DNA of 64,000 nt from SIG714 sp964638675 (GTDB lineage: Bacteria > Bacillota > Clostridia > Oscillospirales > CAG-272): NCBI GenBank assembly GCA_964638675.1, contig CAZXAU010000011.1, positions 14,545 through 78,544 on the forward strand. Reading direction: 5' to 3'. The stretch's first letter is position 1. Each line of letters starts with the position of its first letter. The notes below the pieces were generated by a model. That model had not been told where the DNA came from. It worked only from the letters and a program-made list of their open reading frames with translations, and did not search any database. This document shows positions 8,605 through 16,783 of the stretch, one piece after another. Position numbers and translations under genes: made by a program.

Positions 8605-9231
8605 TCAAATACGGCTTTTCAATGAATACCCGTCAAGATATGAATAATCCTTTTTTTCATGATTCTTTCTGTATTCTTCACTCAGGATCGAGCTTATCGA
8701 AATATCACGGAAAATTCCTTTTACAAACATATACTTCCGCAGTGTTCCTTCATATTTCATGCCGAGCTTTTCTCCGACACGCTTTGATGCGAGATTTTCC
8801 GCCATATATTTTATTTCTATTCTTTCGAGTCCGAGATAGTCAAATCCGACAGACAGCAGTATCTGCGCGGCTTCCTTGGCAATGCCCAATCCCCAATAGG
8901 CCCGTGAAAGCACATACCCGATCTCTCCGATTGAATTTTCACTGTCAATTCTTGTGAAACCGACAGTTCCTATCATTTTGTTATCGGGCTTATAAATTAT
9001 TGCCCATTCGCTGTGTCTTCCCTTTAAATAGTCCTTTTGAAGTGATAACAGATATATTCCCGTCATCGACAAAGAAGAGTGTTCTTCCCAAAGCAGATAT
9101 TTTGTGACCTCAGGGTCTTTGGAATATTCATACATATCTGAGGCATCGGAAACAGATAATTTTCGCAGATAGATACGCTTGCCGTCAAGCTGCGGCATTT
9201 TTTTGAAGAGATTAATTCTACGGGTATACAA
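8605..9231 (-). CDS. GNAT N-acetyltransferase, RimJ/RimL type
   Basis: 208 residues. The segment KRIYLRKLSVSDASDMYEY at the N-terminus and GLGIAKEAAQ (acetyl-CoA pyrophosphate loop) in the middle identify an acetyltransferase_3/RimJ-RimL-like GNAT. Such enzymes acetylate protein N-termini or small amines using acetyl-CoA; the substrate is unknown. The start is a TTG at 9231 with AGGTGATG about six bases upstream; an overlapping ATG in another frame terminates at once. It is a single gene. Confidence 0.82.
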   Translation of the reverse strand: MYTRRINLFKKMPQLDGKRIYLRKLSVSDASDMYEYSKDPEVTKYLLWEEHSSLSMTGIYLLSLQKDYLKGRHSEWAIIYKPDNKMIGTVGFTRIDSENSIGEIGYVLSRAYWGLGIAKEAAQILLSVGFDYLGLERIEIKYMAENLASKRVGEKLGMKYEGTLRKYMFVKGIFRDISISSILSEEYRKNHEKKDYSYLDGYSLKSRI

Positions 9232-9462
9232 AATACATCACCTCATTGATATTATAATGATTTATATTAAATAAATCAATACTTTTATTACATTTTCGTA
9301 TTGATTTTTAAGTATTTTTATGATATATTATTTACATAGCTTTTCATATGCACTCATTATGCTTCTACAGCCGTCTGGGAAAAATAATATAAGGTAAAAT
9401 TCTTGGAATATTGAGCGGAAAATCAAAGTAAAATATCACAGAATAAATTTGGTGGTGTTTTA

Positions 9463-10017
9463 ATGTTTGTGATGAAAAATACAAAAAAGACGGTATCGAA
9501 TGCACTGTTTGCCTTTGTTGCAGTGATTTTCTTCGCTGTCGGGACTTTTATATGTTCAAAAGCAATTCCTGGTGAAGAAATGGCATCGACATTTTTCGTG
9601 TCATTCTCGAAAAGCTTTACTTTCGCTGGATTTGTCGGTGGGTTCCTCTTCAAGCTTGTACCTCTGATAGTCACGGCACTTTCAGGCTTTGATTTTATAG
9701 GCGATCTTTATTCATCTGCCGCACTGGCATTTACTGCTTTGCTCTCGGGTTATTCGGCAAGCTCGCTTTTTTGCTTCGGAGAATCGGTGAATATATTTGT
9801 CTATTCGCTTTATCTCATTCCCGAAGCATTGACTCTGCTTATTCTGATCTCATCTGCCGTTGGGCAGAGGGCGTTCCGCAATTACTGCTTTGCAAGGAAG
9901 GTCAAACCCCAGAGAAGCGACGCTTTTGTTAATTACATTAAGCACAGCCTTTTCAGAACAGGTCTGATTTTTGCTGTTTATATTGTCAGAACGATTGTTT
10001 GTACGGTGATCCTGTGA
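9463..10017 (+). CDS. Integral membrane protein of unknown function (SpoIIM-like layout)
   Basis: 184 residues with about five hydrophobic helices and a short basic loop (CFARKVKPQRSD) before the last helix. Size and topology resemble small SpoIIM-type membrane proteins, but I see no diagnostic motif, so this is only a suggestion. GGTGG precedes the ATG by about eight bases (an in-frame second ATG follows at codon 4). It is followed 49 bases later by another membrane protein on the same strand. Confidence 0.55.
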   Translation: MFVMKNTKKTVSNALFAFVAVIFFAVGTFICSKAIPGEEMASTFFVSFSKSFTFAGFVGGFLFKLVPLIVTALSGFDFIGDLYSSAALAFTALLSGYSASSLFCFGESVNIFVYSLYLIPEALTLLILISSAVGQRAFRNYCFARKVKPQRSDAFVNYIKHSLFRTGLIFAVYIVRTIVCTVIL

Positions 10018-10066
10018 TCCGACAATAAAATAAATATCAATATTAATATTGAAAGGTAATATTTCA

Positions 10067-11029
10067 ATGTCAAAAAAAGAAAAGTTTAATATTTACGATA
10101 TGTTTTTCAACAAAACGGCATTACGTGATGCCGATTCTATGGCGGACAAGCCGAAAAATATCAAGAATTTCTTTCCGATGCTCTGGCAAAATTTTTCAAG
10201 AATTTTTTATTCCAATATTCTCTTTGTTATAGGAAATTTTCCGATATTCTTTCTCATTCTTGCCGCCAGCGGTCTTGTTTCGGAGCGTGGACTTTCTCCG
10301 CAATCGACCATGTTCGGCAACTATTTCGGTGCTTTGAACTTTATTGGGAATAACCCTGTCAGCTCAGCACTGGGAACTGTGCACGGGGTTCAGGTTGAGG
10401 TCAATGTTCCGGGCGATACGACAAGACTGTTTATATATCTTGCGCTATTGCTCTTCCTGACATTCGGATATATAAACGCCGGAATATCGTTGTCCATGCG
10501 TGAAATAATGAAGGGCGAGCCTGTGTACTTTTTTGACAATATGAAGAATGCCGTAAAAAACAATCCTTTTTCTGCACTCATCCTTGGTATTATAGATCTT
10601 GCGGTATTGCTTCTTGCAGGATATGATGTAGTTTTCTTCTATATAAATGCAGGCGTTGGCGGGTTTGTTATGTCAATGTTTTTCGGTATTTCTGTTGTTG
10701 TGGCACTGATATATCTGTCAATGAGAATGTATATTTACCCGATGCTTGTTACATTCAAGCTAAGTATATGGAAGATAATCAAGAATTCGTTGATCTTCGC
10801 AATTGTAGGACTTAAAAGGAATATCCCGGCACTTATGATGATCGCACTGAGCATCGGTGTCAATTATTTTGTGCTGAATTTGTATATGCCTATAGGTATT
10901 ATTCTGCCATTCATTCTGACAATAGGAATTATCGAATTTACTATGACCTATACTGCATGGCCGAAAATAAAAGAAATTATGATAGATCCGTACTACAATG
11001 AAGACGGAAGCGAGAAAAAAGAGTCATGA
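10067..11029 (+). CDS. DUF624/YesL-like membrane protein
   Basis: 320 residues. A soluble N-terminus (KFNIYDMFFNKTALRDAD) precedes the FPMLWQNFSRIFYSNILFVIGNFPIFF segment typical of DUF624/YesL proteins, then about five more helices. Members often sit beside carbohydrate transport genes and have no proven role. The ATG at 10067 is chosen because AAAGGT lies eight to ten bases upstream; a TTG six codons earlier would overlap this ribosome site. It ends in an acidic/basic tail (EDGSEKKES) and is followed 76 bases later by the E2-like gene. Confidence 0.6.
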   Translation: MSKKEKFNIYDMFFNKTALRDADSMADKPKNIKNFFPMLWQNFSRIFYSNILFVIGNFPIFFLILAASGLVSERGLSPQSTMFGNYFGALNFIGNNPVSSALGTVHGVQVEVNVPGDTTRLFIYLALLLFLTFGYINAGISLSMREIMKGEPVYFFDNMKNAVKNNPFSALILGIIDLAVLLLAGYDVVFFYINAGVGGFVMSMFFGISVVVALIYLSMRMYIYPMLVTFKLSIWKIIKNSLIFAIVGLKRNIPALMMIALSIGVNYFVLNLYMPIGIILPFILTIGIIEFTMTYTAWPKIKEIMIDPYYNEDGSEKKES

Positions 11030-11105
11030 AAATGCATGCTAAAGCAATAAAAAAATCATTGTGAGCATATTGCCGATAAGACAGTAATTAAAAAGGGGTA
11101 TAAAG

Positions 11106-11966
11106 ATGTTTGGAAAAAGAAAAGACGGAAGAATTGTAAAGACAGCTGAGCCGATTCAGAAGATCATGCCGTATATAATGAAAACAAGAACCGATTCAAT
11201 GAATTTGTTTGAGGAGACGATCGATTGCAAAGACCTTGATGAATATATTGCAAAAAGGGCGGCACAGGGGCGCACTATAACTTATATGCATCTTTATATT
11301 GCAGGGGCTGTGCGTCTGATTGCACTTCGTCCACAGCTTAACAGGTTTGTAGTTCACGGAAAGATTTATGCACGTAATGAGATCTGGGTGAGCTTTATGG
11401 TGCATCAGACACTCAAGGACGACAGTGCAGGAACATGCATCAAGCTCTGCTTCGACGGCAGTGAAACTATAGATGAGATTGCCGACAAAATCGATGAAGC
11501 GATTGCGAGAGAACGAAACAAAGCAAAGACCAAAAACTCAACAGATGTTCTCACTGCTAAGATCATGTCGTTGCCCGGATTTCTTATAAGGGGAGCGGTG
11601 AATTTCCTGATGTTTCTTGATAAGCACGGGTTATTGCCCAAGAGCATTATAGATGCATCTCCGTTCCACACATCATTCTTTATCACAAACATGAAAAGCC
11701 TTGGAATCAGTCCGATCTATCACCATGTTTACGAGTTTGGAACTACGGGTATATTTATAGCACTCGGCAAGGAGAAGAGAGTCCCATGTGTTGCAAGTGA
11801 TGACAGTATTTATGACGGTAAGAGGGTCGGCGTCAATGTTGTAACAGATGAACGCTTCTGCGACGGTTTGTATTTTGCGCGATCATTCAGAATGTTTCTT
11901 AAAATGATGGCAAACCCTGAAGTACTTGAGAAAAAACCTGACCGTGTAATTCCCGACATAGAGTAA
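11106..11966 (+). CDS. Stand-alone 2-oxoacid dehydrogenase E2/CAT-fold acyltransferase-like protein
   Basis: 286 residues resembling only the catalytic domain of E2 dihydrolipoamide acyltransferases and chloramphenicol acetyltransferase; no lipoyl or subunit-binding domain is present. The C-terminal motif that should read DHRxxDG is DERFCDG here, so the catalytic histidine is replaced by glutamate while the Asp-Gly is kept. Either the protein uses an altered mechanism or it is a non-catalytic binding protein. There are no E1 or E3 genes nearby. Similar solo genes are known in clostridia without assigned function. GGGG precedes the ATG. Confidence 0.75.
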   Translation: MFGKRKDGRIVKTAEPIQKIMPYIMKTRTDSMNLFEETIDCKDLDEYIAKRAAQGRTITYMHLYIAGAVRLIALRPQLNRFVVHGKIYARNEIWVSFMVHQTLKDDSAGTCIKLCFDGSETIDEIADKIDEAIARERNKAKTKNSTDVLTAKIMSLPGFLIRGAVNFLMFLDKHGLLPKSIIDASPFHTSFFITNMKSLGISPIYHHVYEFGTTGIFIALGKEKRVPCVASDDSIYDGKRVGVNVVTDERFCDGLYFARSFRMFLKMMANPEVLEKKPDRVIPDIE

Positions 11967-12041
11967 TGAATAGAAGAAGAATTTCATAGAATTATTCTGT
12001 ATGATAATTAGTGATAAAATTTATCGATCGGAGTAATTCAG

Positions 12042-12590
12042 ATGAGATTCTTCTCTTTTTTTCGCTGTCTGACAGTTATATTGATTCTTGCTTTGATTTT
12101 CACATTTGTGTCTTCGCTTTCATCGTGTAATAAAAGCGGCATAACTGCATCCGAGGTGATGGATGCTGTAATTGGATCGCAAAATGATAAATTGCCTTCA
12201 AGCAGGAATGTTTATGACTATTCAGCATCGCTCTACAGTCAAAAACATATGTCTGACGAAATGGTATCTGCAATCTATTATGACGGACAAAAAAGCGATA
12301 ATTGGGAATTTACGCTTCTATCCGATTACAGTGTGCGGCTCGGTGATGACGACAGTCAGTTTGAAATACACATATTCAAGGTCCGCTACCGTTCGGATGT
12401 CGATACTGTCGAAAAATTTCTCTCAAGGCGCCTTGAACGCATAAAATCCCGTGCCCTGTATATATATGATCCCGAACATTATGAAAACTTTGCATCTTCT
12501 GCCGAAGTGTATGTTAAGGGGAACTTTGTGATGCTGTTTTGCCTTCCCGATAACGAGCTTGCACTCAGATCGATCGGAAATATGATTTGA
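12042..12590 (+). CDS. DUF4358 lipoprotein
   Basis: 182 residues with a hydrophobic signal segment (residues 8-27) and a lipobox-like SLSSC at about residue 30, so probably a surface lipoprotein. The rest, with ITASEVMDAVI and FEIHIFKV...RRLERIK, matches the clostridial DUF4358 family of unknown role. CGGAG precedes the ATG by about ten bases. It is 75 bases after the E2-like gene and before the separate rsgA promoter, so it may end that transcript. Confidence 0.7.
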   Translation: MRFFSFFRCLTVILILALIFTFVSSLSSCNKSGITASEVMDAVIGSQNDKLPSSRNVYDYSASLYSQKHMSDEMVSAIYYDGQKSDNWEFTLLSDYSVRLGDDDSQFEIHIFKVRYRSDVDTVEKFLSRRLERIKSRALYIYDPEHYENFASSAEVYVKGNFVMLFCLPDNELALRSIGNMI

Positions 12591-12630
12591 ATTCTTTGAT
12601 GCATGAATCGCAGTTTTTTAAGCTTTCTAC

Positions 12631-12659
12631 TTGACGAAATCAAAAAAGTGTATTATAAT
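12631..12659 (+). promoter_or_regulatory. Promoter for rsgA
   Basis: TTGACG (12631-12636), 17-base spacer and TATAAT (12654-12659), about 30 bases before the rsgA start. Confidence 0.8.
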
Positions 12660-12692
12660 TATTACATAAATTAAAGAACGGACGGGTTAAAT

Positions 12693-13652
12693 TTGGAAAA
12701 CTGCAAAGAAAAGGAAAACAGTAAGGCATATACATATACCGGAATCGTGACAGGGAGTGTCGGCGGATTGTACACGGTTGATCTGTCAAACGGAGATACA
12801 ATAGAATGCAAGGCGAGGGGGAGATTCCGCCATGAAAGGCTTAGATTGCTTCCGGGTGACAGGGTAATAGTCGAATATCCGGATTCATCCTCTGCTGTTG
12901 TCGAGGATATACTCGAGAGAAAGAATTCTCTTATACGTCCTCCGCTTGCCAATGTTGATATTTTGCTTTGCGTTGCCGCAATAACAATGCCGGAGATTGA
13001 TATCCTGACATATGACAAGCTTATTATTTCGGCTGAAAAAAATAAAATAGAGCCTGTGATAGTTATCACAAAAAGCGATATTGACAGCGAGAGTGCAAAC
13101 GAATTTGCAAACAGATACATAAAGTGCGGATTCAAAGCGTTTTGTGTTTCATCAATTTCGGGGGAGGGTCTGTCTGAGCTGGGAGATTATCTTACACAGC
13201 ACAAGGACAAACTTATTGTTGCGTCAGGTGCATCTGGGGTAGGGAAATCAAGTCTTATGAATGCACTTTTACCCGACATGTCTTTGCAGGTCGGTCAGCT
13301 CAGCAATAAGATCATGCGTGGAAAGCAGACAACACGTCAGTGCAATCTTTATCCGCTTTCAAAGCTTCTGAGGCTTGACAGTGCACATGGCTACCTTGCC
13401 GACACCCCCGGATTCTCAATGATCGATTTCGTGAATTTTGATTTTTGTACAAAGGAAGAATTACCGGAGCTTTTCAGGGAGTTTGACAGATATATAGGGA
13501 AGTGCAGATACACAAAATGCCGACATCTGAAGGAAGAGGGGTGCTCGGTCATACAAGCTGTTACAAGCGGCGAAATACCGAAAAGCCGACATGATAGCTT
13601 TCTTTCGATGTATGAGGAGCTGAAGAATAAAAATCCCTGGGATAAAAAATAA
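12693..13652 (+). CDS. rsgA: Ribosome small-subunit-dependent GTPase RsgA
   Basis: 319 residues. It shows the circularly permuted GTPase order: G4-type ITKSDID comes before the G1 loop GASGVGKSS and the G3 DTPGFS. An N-terminal OB-fold (VTGSVGGLYTVDL onward) and a C-terminal zinc knuckle (C-R-Y-T-K-C-R-H...GC) complete the family. RsgA checks late 30S maturation. The start is TTG at 12693 with a weak GGACGGG upstream. In Bacillus rsgA lies near spoVM, and a spoVM-like gene follows here too. Confidence 0.94.
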   Translation: MENCKEKENSKAYTYTGIVTGSVGGLYTVDLSNGDTIECKARGRFRHERLRLLPGDRVIVEYPDSSSAVVEDILERKNSLIRPPLANVDILLCVAAITMPEIDILTYDKLIISAEKNKIEPVIVITKSDIDSESANEFANRYIKCGFKAFCVSSISGEGLSELGDYLTQHKDKLIVASGASGVGKSSLMNALLPDMSLQVGQLSNKIMRGKQTTRQCNLYPLSKLLRLDSAHGYLADTPGFSMIDFVNFDFCTKEELPELFREFDRYIGKCRYTKCRHLKEEGCSVIQAVTSGEIPKSRHDSFLSMYEELKNKNPWDKK

Positions 13653-13723
13653 GAGTACCAAGTTGATATTTTTCTTAGCGATTTATTGTTTGAATAAATT
13701 GTTTTGCATGGGTGAGAAATAGG

Positions 13724-13753
13724 TTGTCAAAGAAGCGGAAGACTGCATATAAT
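13724..13753 (+). promoter_or_regulatory. Promoter upstream of spoVM-like gene
   Basis: TTGTCA (13724-13729), 18-base spacer and TATAAT (13748-13753). The CATATAAT core is also loosely like a sigma-E -10 element, but no correctly spaced sigma-E -35 is obvious. Confidence 0.55.
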
Positions 13754-13791
13754 GTATTGATAGTAGATTCAGTATCTCGAAAGGAGCAGTC

Positions 13792-13878
13792 ATGAAGGTT
13801 GTTGTTGTTTCTCCGCCCAAATTGTTTTCACCGATTTTGAGAAAACTTTTCGGAATAAAGAAGAATAAGAAAGAGTAA
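13792..13878 (+). CDS. spoVM: Stage V sporulation protein SpoVM-like peptide
   Basis: A 28-residue reading frame, MKVVVVSPPKLFSPILRKLF then GIKKNKKE, with AAGGAG placed eight bases before the ATG. Bacillus SpoVM is a 26-residue amphipathic helix with the same layout: a basic/hydrophobic start, a helix-breaking proline near residue 9, a hydrophobic-basic helix and a charged tail. SpoVM recognises the curved forespore membrane and anchors SpoIVA for coat assembly. Synteny supports the call, since spoVM lies a few genes from rsgA in Bacillus. A promoter and terminator bracket the gene. Confidence 0.82.
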   Translation: MKVVVVSPPKLFSPILRKLFGIKKNKKE

Positions 13879-13916
13879 AAATAAGCCGATTCAAATTGAT
13901 TTATAAATAATATTAC

Positions 13917-13948
13917 AAAACCGATCGAATGTTACAGCGATCGGTTTT
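13917..13948. terminator. Bidirectional intrinsic terminator
   Basis: An 11-bp perfect stem (AAAACCGATCG at 13917-13927 with its complement at 13938-13948) and 10-base loop between spoVM and the convergent arsR-type gene. Confidence 0.85.
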
Positions 13949-13975
13949 AAAATATTATTTGAAGGCAGGAAAGTA

Positions 13976-14338
13976 TCAATCACCTGCCCAATCGGGACAG
14001 ACGATACTCATGACCTGCTCGATCGTTTCGTGCAAATGCTGTGCGACGACGCTGTCAGCGGCTTTGTAATATACCTCTTTTCCTCTTCGTGAGCTTGTGA
14101 CGAGCGAAGCGGCTTTCAATTGCTTCAGATGATGTGCCACAGCCGGATTTGTCATTCCGACCGTTTCGGCAATTGTTATGACGCACTCTTCGGTATGACA
14201 GAGCATGAAAAAAATTTTAAGCCGGCTTGTGTCCGACAACTGCTTGAAAATGTCTGCAACCTTCTGAAAATTTTCGATCTTTTCAATGTCTTCCTTGATC
14301 CTCGAATAATCTTTTGTGATGCCTTGCTTGTCCTCCAT
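13976..14338 (-). CDS. ArsR/SmtB-family metal-responsive repressor
   Basis: 120 residues with an ArsR winged helix: LSDTSRLKIFFMLCHTEECV, recognition helix TNPAVAHHLKQLKAA and wing SRRGKEVYYKAAD. The ECV cysteine near the alpha3 helix and the histidine-rich C-terminal helix (VVAQHLHETIEQV) are candidate metal ligands of the alpha3 or alpha5 type. It lies alone, divergent from rubrerythrin, and has its own promoter; no clear Shine-Dalgarno precedes the ATG. A metal-export operon with an ArsR-type operator is about 18 kb away, and regulation of that operon is inference. Confidence 0.88.
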   Translation of the reverse strand: MEDKQGITKDYSRIKEDIEKIENFQKVADIFKQLSDTSRLKIFFMLCHTEECVITIAETVGMTNPAVAHHLKQLKAASLVTSSRRGKEVYYKAADSVVAQHLHETIEQVMSIVCPDWAGD

Positions 14339-14374
14339 TGTGTGTTACAACCGCCCTTCTCATCAATATACTTC

Positions 14375-14403
14375 ATTATACAATAAAAAAAATGATTTGG
14401 CAA
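14375..14403 (-). promoter_or_regulatory. Promoter for the arsR-type gene
   Basis: Minus strand TTGCCA (14403-14398), 17-base spacer, TATAAT (14380-14375). Confidence 0.75.
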
Positions 14404-14503
14404 GTGAATTTTTAAATTTTTATCGCAATACGACCGATTACTTCCTTTAAACATCACGACCGAGTGATATCTAAAGAATATTAAGAATTGTTTTTTAAAA
14501 ATA

Positions 14504-14532
14504 TTGACAACTGTCAGAATTTGTGATAATAT
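14504..14532 (+). promoter_or_regulatory. Promoter for rubrerythrin
   Basis: TTGACA (14504-14509), 17-base spacer, TAATAT (14527-14532), about 40 bases before the start codon. The spacer begins with part of a TTGACAACTGTCAG dyad that could be an operator. Confidence 0.75.
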
Positions 14533-14570
14533 ATGCATGGTTAAATTTTTAAAAAATGAGAGGGATAAAA

Positions 14571-15113
14571 ATGAAAACAACAAAATATTCCGGAACACAA
14601 ACCGAAAAAAACCTTCTCGCTGCTTTTGCGGGAGAATCTCAGGCAAGAAACAAATATACATATTTTGCTTCTGCTGCTAAAAAAGAAGGATATGAACAGA
14701 TCGCTGATATCTTCCTTCAGACAGCAGACAACGAGAAAGAGCATGCAAAACTCTGGCTCAAAGAGCTTGCAGGAATCGGCACCACGGCAGAAAATCTCGG
14801 TGCTGCAGCAGCTGGCGAAAACTTTGAGTGGACAGACATGTATGAGGATTTTGCAAAGACAGCAGAAGCTGAAGGCTTCACAGCCCTTGCAAAGAAATTC
14901 CGTGCTGTTGCCGAAATCGAAAGACATCACGAGGAACGCTACCGTGCACTTCTTAACAATGTTGAGGCTCAGGAAGTTTTTGCAAAGAGTGAAGTCAAGG
15001 TTTGGGAGTGCCGCAACTGCGGTCATATCGTAGTCGGAACCAAAGCACCTGAGGCATGCCCTGTTTGTGCTCATCCTCAGTCGTATTTTGAAGTTCACGC
15101 AGAAAACTATTGA
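14571..15113 (+). CDS. rbr: Rubrerythrin
   Basis: 180 residues. The N-terminal four-helix ferritin-like domain carries diiron ligands in FAGESQARNKY, NEKEHAKLW and EIERHHEERY. The C-terminal rubredoxin domain has CRNCGH and CPVCAH. Rubrerythrin reduces peroxide in the cytoplasm of anaerobes with electrons from rubredoxin. The ATG at 14571 is chosen because AGAGGG lies directly upstream, overlapping an earlier in-frame ATG. It is single-gene, with a strong promoter and terminator. Confidence 0.95.
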   Translation: MKTTKYSGTQTEKNLLAAFAGESQARNKYTYFASAAKKEGYEQIADIFLQTADNEKEHAKLWLKELAGIGTTAENLGAAAAGENFEWTDMYEDFAKTAEAEGFTALAKKFRAVAEIERHHEERYRALLNNVEAQEVFAKSEVKVWECRNCGHIVVGTKAPEACPVCAHPQSYFEVHAENY

Positions 15114-15141
15114 TTTTTCTGTCTGAAATATACTGTTATAT

Positions 15142-15180
15142 AAAAAACGATTTTTGCCTTAATGGCAAAAATCGTTTTTT
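15142..15180. terminator. Strong bidirectional intrinsic terminator
   Basis: A 17-bp perfect stem (15142-15158 with 15164-15180), five-base loop and T run after the rubrerythrin gene. The same stem can serve the convergent cps genes. Confidence 0.93.
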
Positions 15181-15227
15181 TTTAGTCTGTTTTCGAGGAG
15201 CACGTGAGATATATTCGGTGAGACAAG

Positions 15228-15923
15228 TCAATTTATGTATTTTGCTCCGCTCAGTATATCGTTTGTATGAGACATGATTCTTTCAACCCTTTTTTCACCT
15301 ATGCGTGATATCGCCTGCTTGATGTATTTGCCGTATTTTTCATCGCTTCCGTGAATGTCGCTTCCTATGGCAACTACCTTGTCACAGTCAATAAGACCCA
15401 TATAATTCTTATTTTTGAAGAATGAAGTCAATGCGGATGCATTGAACTGTGCAAACACATTGTCGCATTCAAGAATATTCAGGACCTCTCCGAGCGGATA
15501 TCTGTCGATGTGAGCAAGGACAACAAGAAATTTTTTTGATATATTCTCTATTGCATCAAATATGGCAGGTGTTCTGTCGGAGAAGGGCATTTCAAGCAAA
15601 ATACAATCGGTTCCCTGAACTGTCAGCTTGTCAATGCCTTTCATATACTCCATCTCTTCGCATACAAGAACTTCTGCACCAATGGCGATCTTTATCTCAT
15701 TATCGCTGAGTGTCTCACGGAGGTTGTTACAGCATTTTTCTCTTACATTGAGAAAGTCATCCAGCGGCATGGAAGCGGGATAAAAATGAGGTGTAGCAAC
15801 AACCGTTGTAACTCCCGCTCCTTTCAGTATTTCACACTGTTTAACAGATGTTGGAACATTTTTTGAGCCGTGATCGGCACACGGAAGAATATGTGCATGA
15901 AAATCTATAATTGTTTTTGACAT
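15228..15923 (-). CDS. CpsB/YwqE-type tyrosine-protein phosphatase (PHP family)
   Basis: 231 residues of the PHP metal-dependent hydrolase fold. It starts IIDFHAHILPCADHGSK, with the HxH metal motif, and has ATPHF and AHIDRYP histidines plus GSDIHGS near the C-terminus. CpsB enzymes dephosphorylate the tyrosine tail of the CpsD kinase and so tune capsule or exopolysaccharide export. It is last in the minus-strand group, 46 bases after cpsD. Confidence 0.9.
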   Translation of the reverse strand: MSKTIIDFHAHILPCADHGSKNVPTSVKQCEILKGAGVTTVVATPHFYPASMPLDDFLNVREKCCNNLRETLSDNEIKIAIGAEVLVCEEMEYMKGIDKLTVQGTDCILLEMPFSDRTPAIFDAIENISKKFLVVLAHIDRYPLGEVLNILECDNVFAQFNASALTSFFKNKNYMGLIDCDKVVAIGSDIHGSDEKYGKYIKQAISRIGEKRVERIMSHTNDILSGAKYIN

Positions 15924-15969
15924 TTATCTCGCATACCTTTCAGATGAAATTAAAATCTTGCGTGAATAC

Positions 15970-16770
15970 TCAATTCTTATCACTGTCGGATGATGTGTCG
16001 TTGCTGTACGAATAATACTTACGGCGGTAATTGCTGTATTTATATCCGTATCTTCTTTTATAGTATTGATTGTTTTTCTTAGGATTTATGTCGTTTACGA
16101 TAACTCCGAGAATTTTTGATTCGGTTTGTTCAAGAGCGGCAATGCCGTCACTGACAGAATTGACATCATCGTGTTCAAGACGAACGACGAAGAGATATCC
16201 GTCTACGATGTGCGCAATGACCGATGCATCAGTGACAACATTGATAGGGGGGAGGTCGATCAGGATGATGTCAAAACTGCTTTTCAAAGCCTCTATCAGC
16301 CTTTTCATATTGTCAGATGCAAGAAGCTCTGCCGGGTTGGGAGGTGTCATTCCTGCTGTCATGACGGAAAGATTGGGATAATCGGCAAGTTTTTTGACTG
16401 TACAATTATTACCTGATGCAATTCCTGCAAGAATTTCGCTTACACCGTTCTTATTTTCCACACCGAAAATACGGTGTTGTGCCGATTTACGAAGGTCACA
16501 GTCAATAATGAGAGTTTTCTTATCAAGTTGAGAAAATGATATTGCAAGATTGGCGGTAACTATCGACTTTCCAGTTTCCTGAAAGGCGGATGTAATTCCG
16601 ATTACACTGCACTGGTTTCCGGGAGTGGCATAAAGAATATTGGTTCTCAGCTTTTTGAACGACTCTGTCATTGCGAATGGGGAATTTTTTGTGAGAATTC
16701 TGTTTTTATAGTTTCTTGTTGAATATTTTACTGAGTCCTTTTTCTGTTTCATTTTCAAAAAGTTAAACAT
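15970..16770 (-). CDS. CpsD/CapB-type bacterial tyrosine kinase (BY-kinase)
   Basis: 266 residues. The nucleotide site comprises a Walker A reading FQETGKSIVTANLA (unusual, normally PGEGKS), Walker A' TLIIDCDLRKS and Walker B IILIDLPPI. The C-terminal 30 residues are a tyrosine cluster (YYKRRYGYKYSNYRRKYYSY), the autophosphorylation tail. With the Wzz-type partner it controls polysaccharide chain length at the membrane. The start at 16770 is supported by GGAGG seven bases upstream; a longer reading frame extends into the wzz gene and is not preferred. It follows wzz by 13 bases. Confidence 0.9.
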   Translation of the reverse strand: MFNFLKMKQKKDSVKYSTRNYKNRILTKNSPFAMTESFKKLRTNILYATPGNQCSVIGITSAFQETGKSIVTANLAISFSQLDKKTLIIDCDLRKSAQHRIFGVENKNGVSEILAGIASGNNCTVKKLADYPNLSVMTAGMTPPNPAELLASDNMKRLIEALKSSFDIILIDLPPINVVTDASVIAHIVDGYLFVVRLEHDDVNSVSDGIAALEQTESKILGVIVNDINPKKNNQYYKRRYGYKYSNYRRKYYSYSNDTSSDSDKN

Positions 16771-16783
16771 TTTCATTCCTCCC

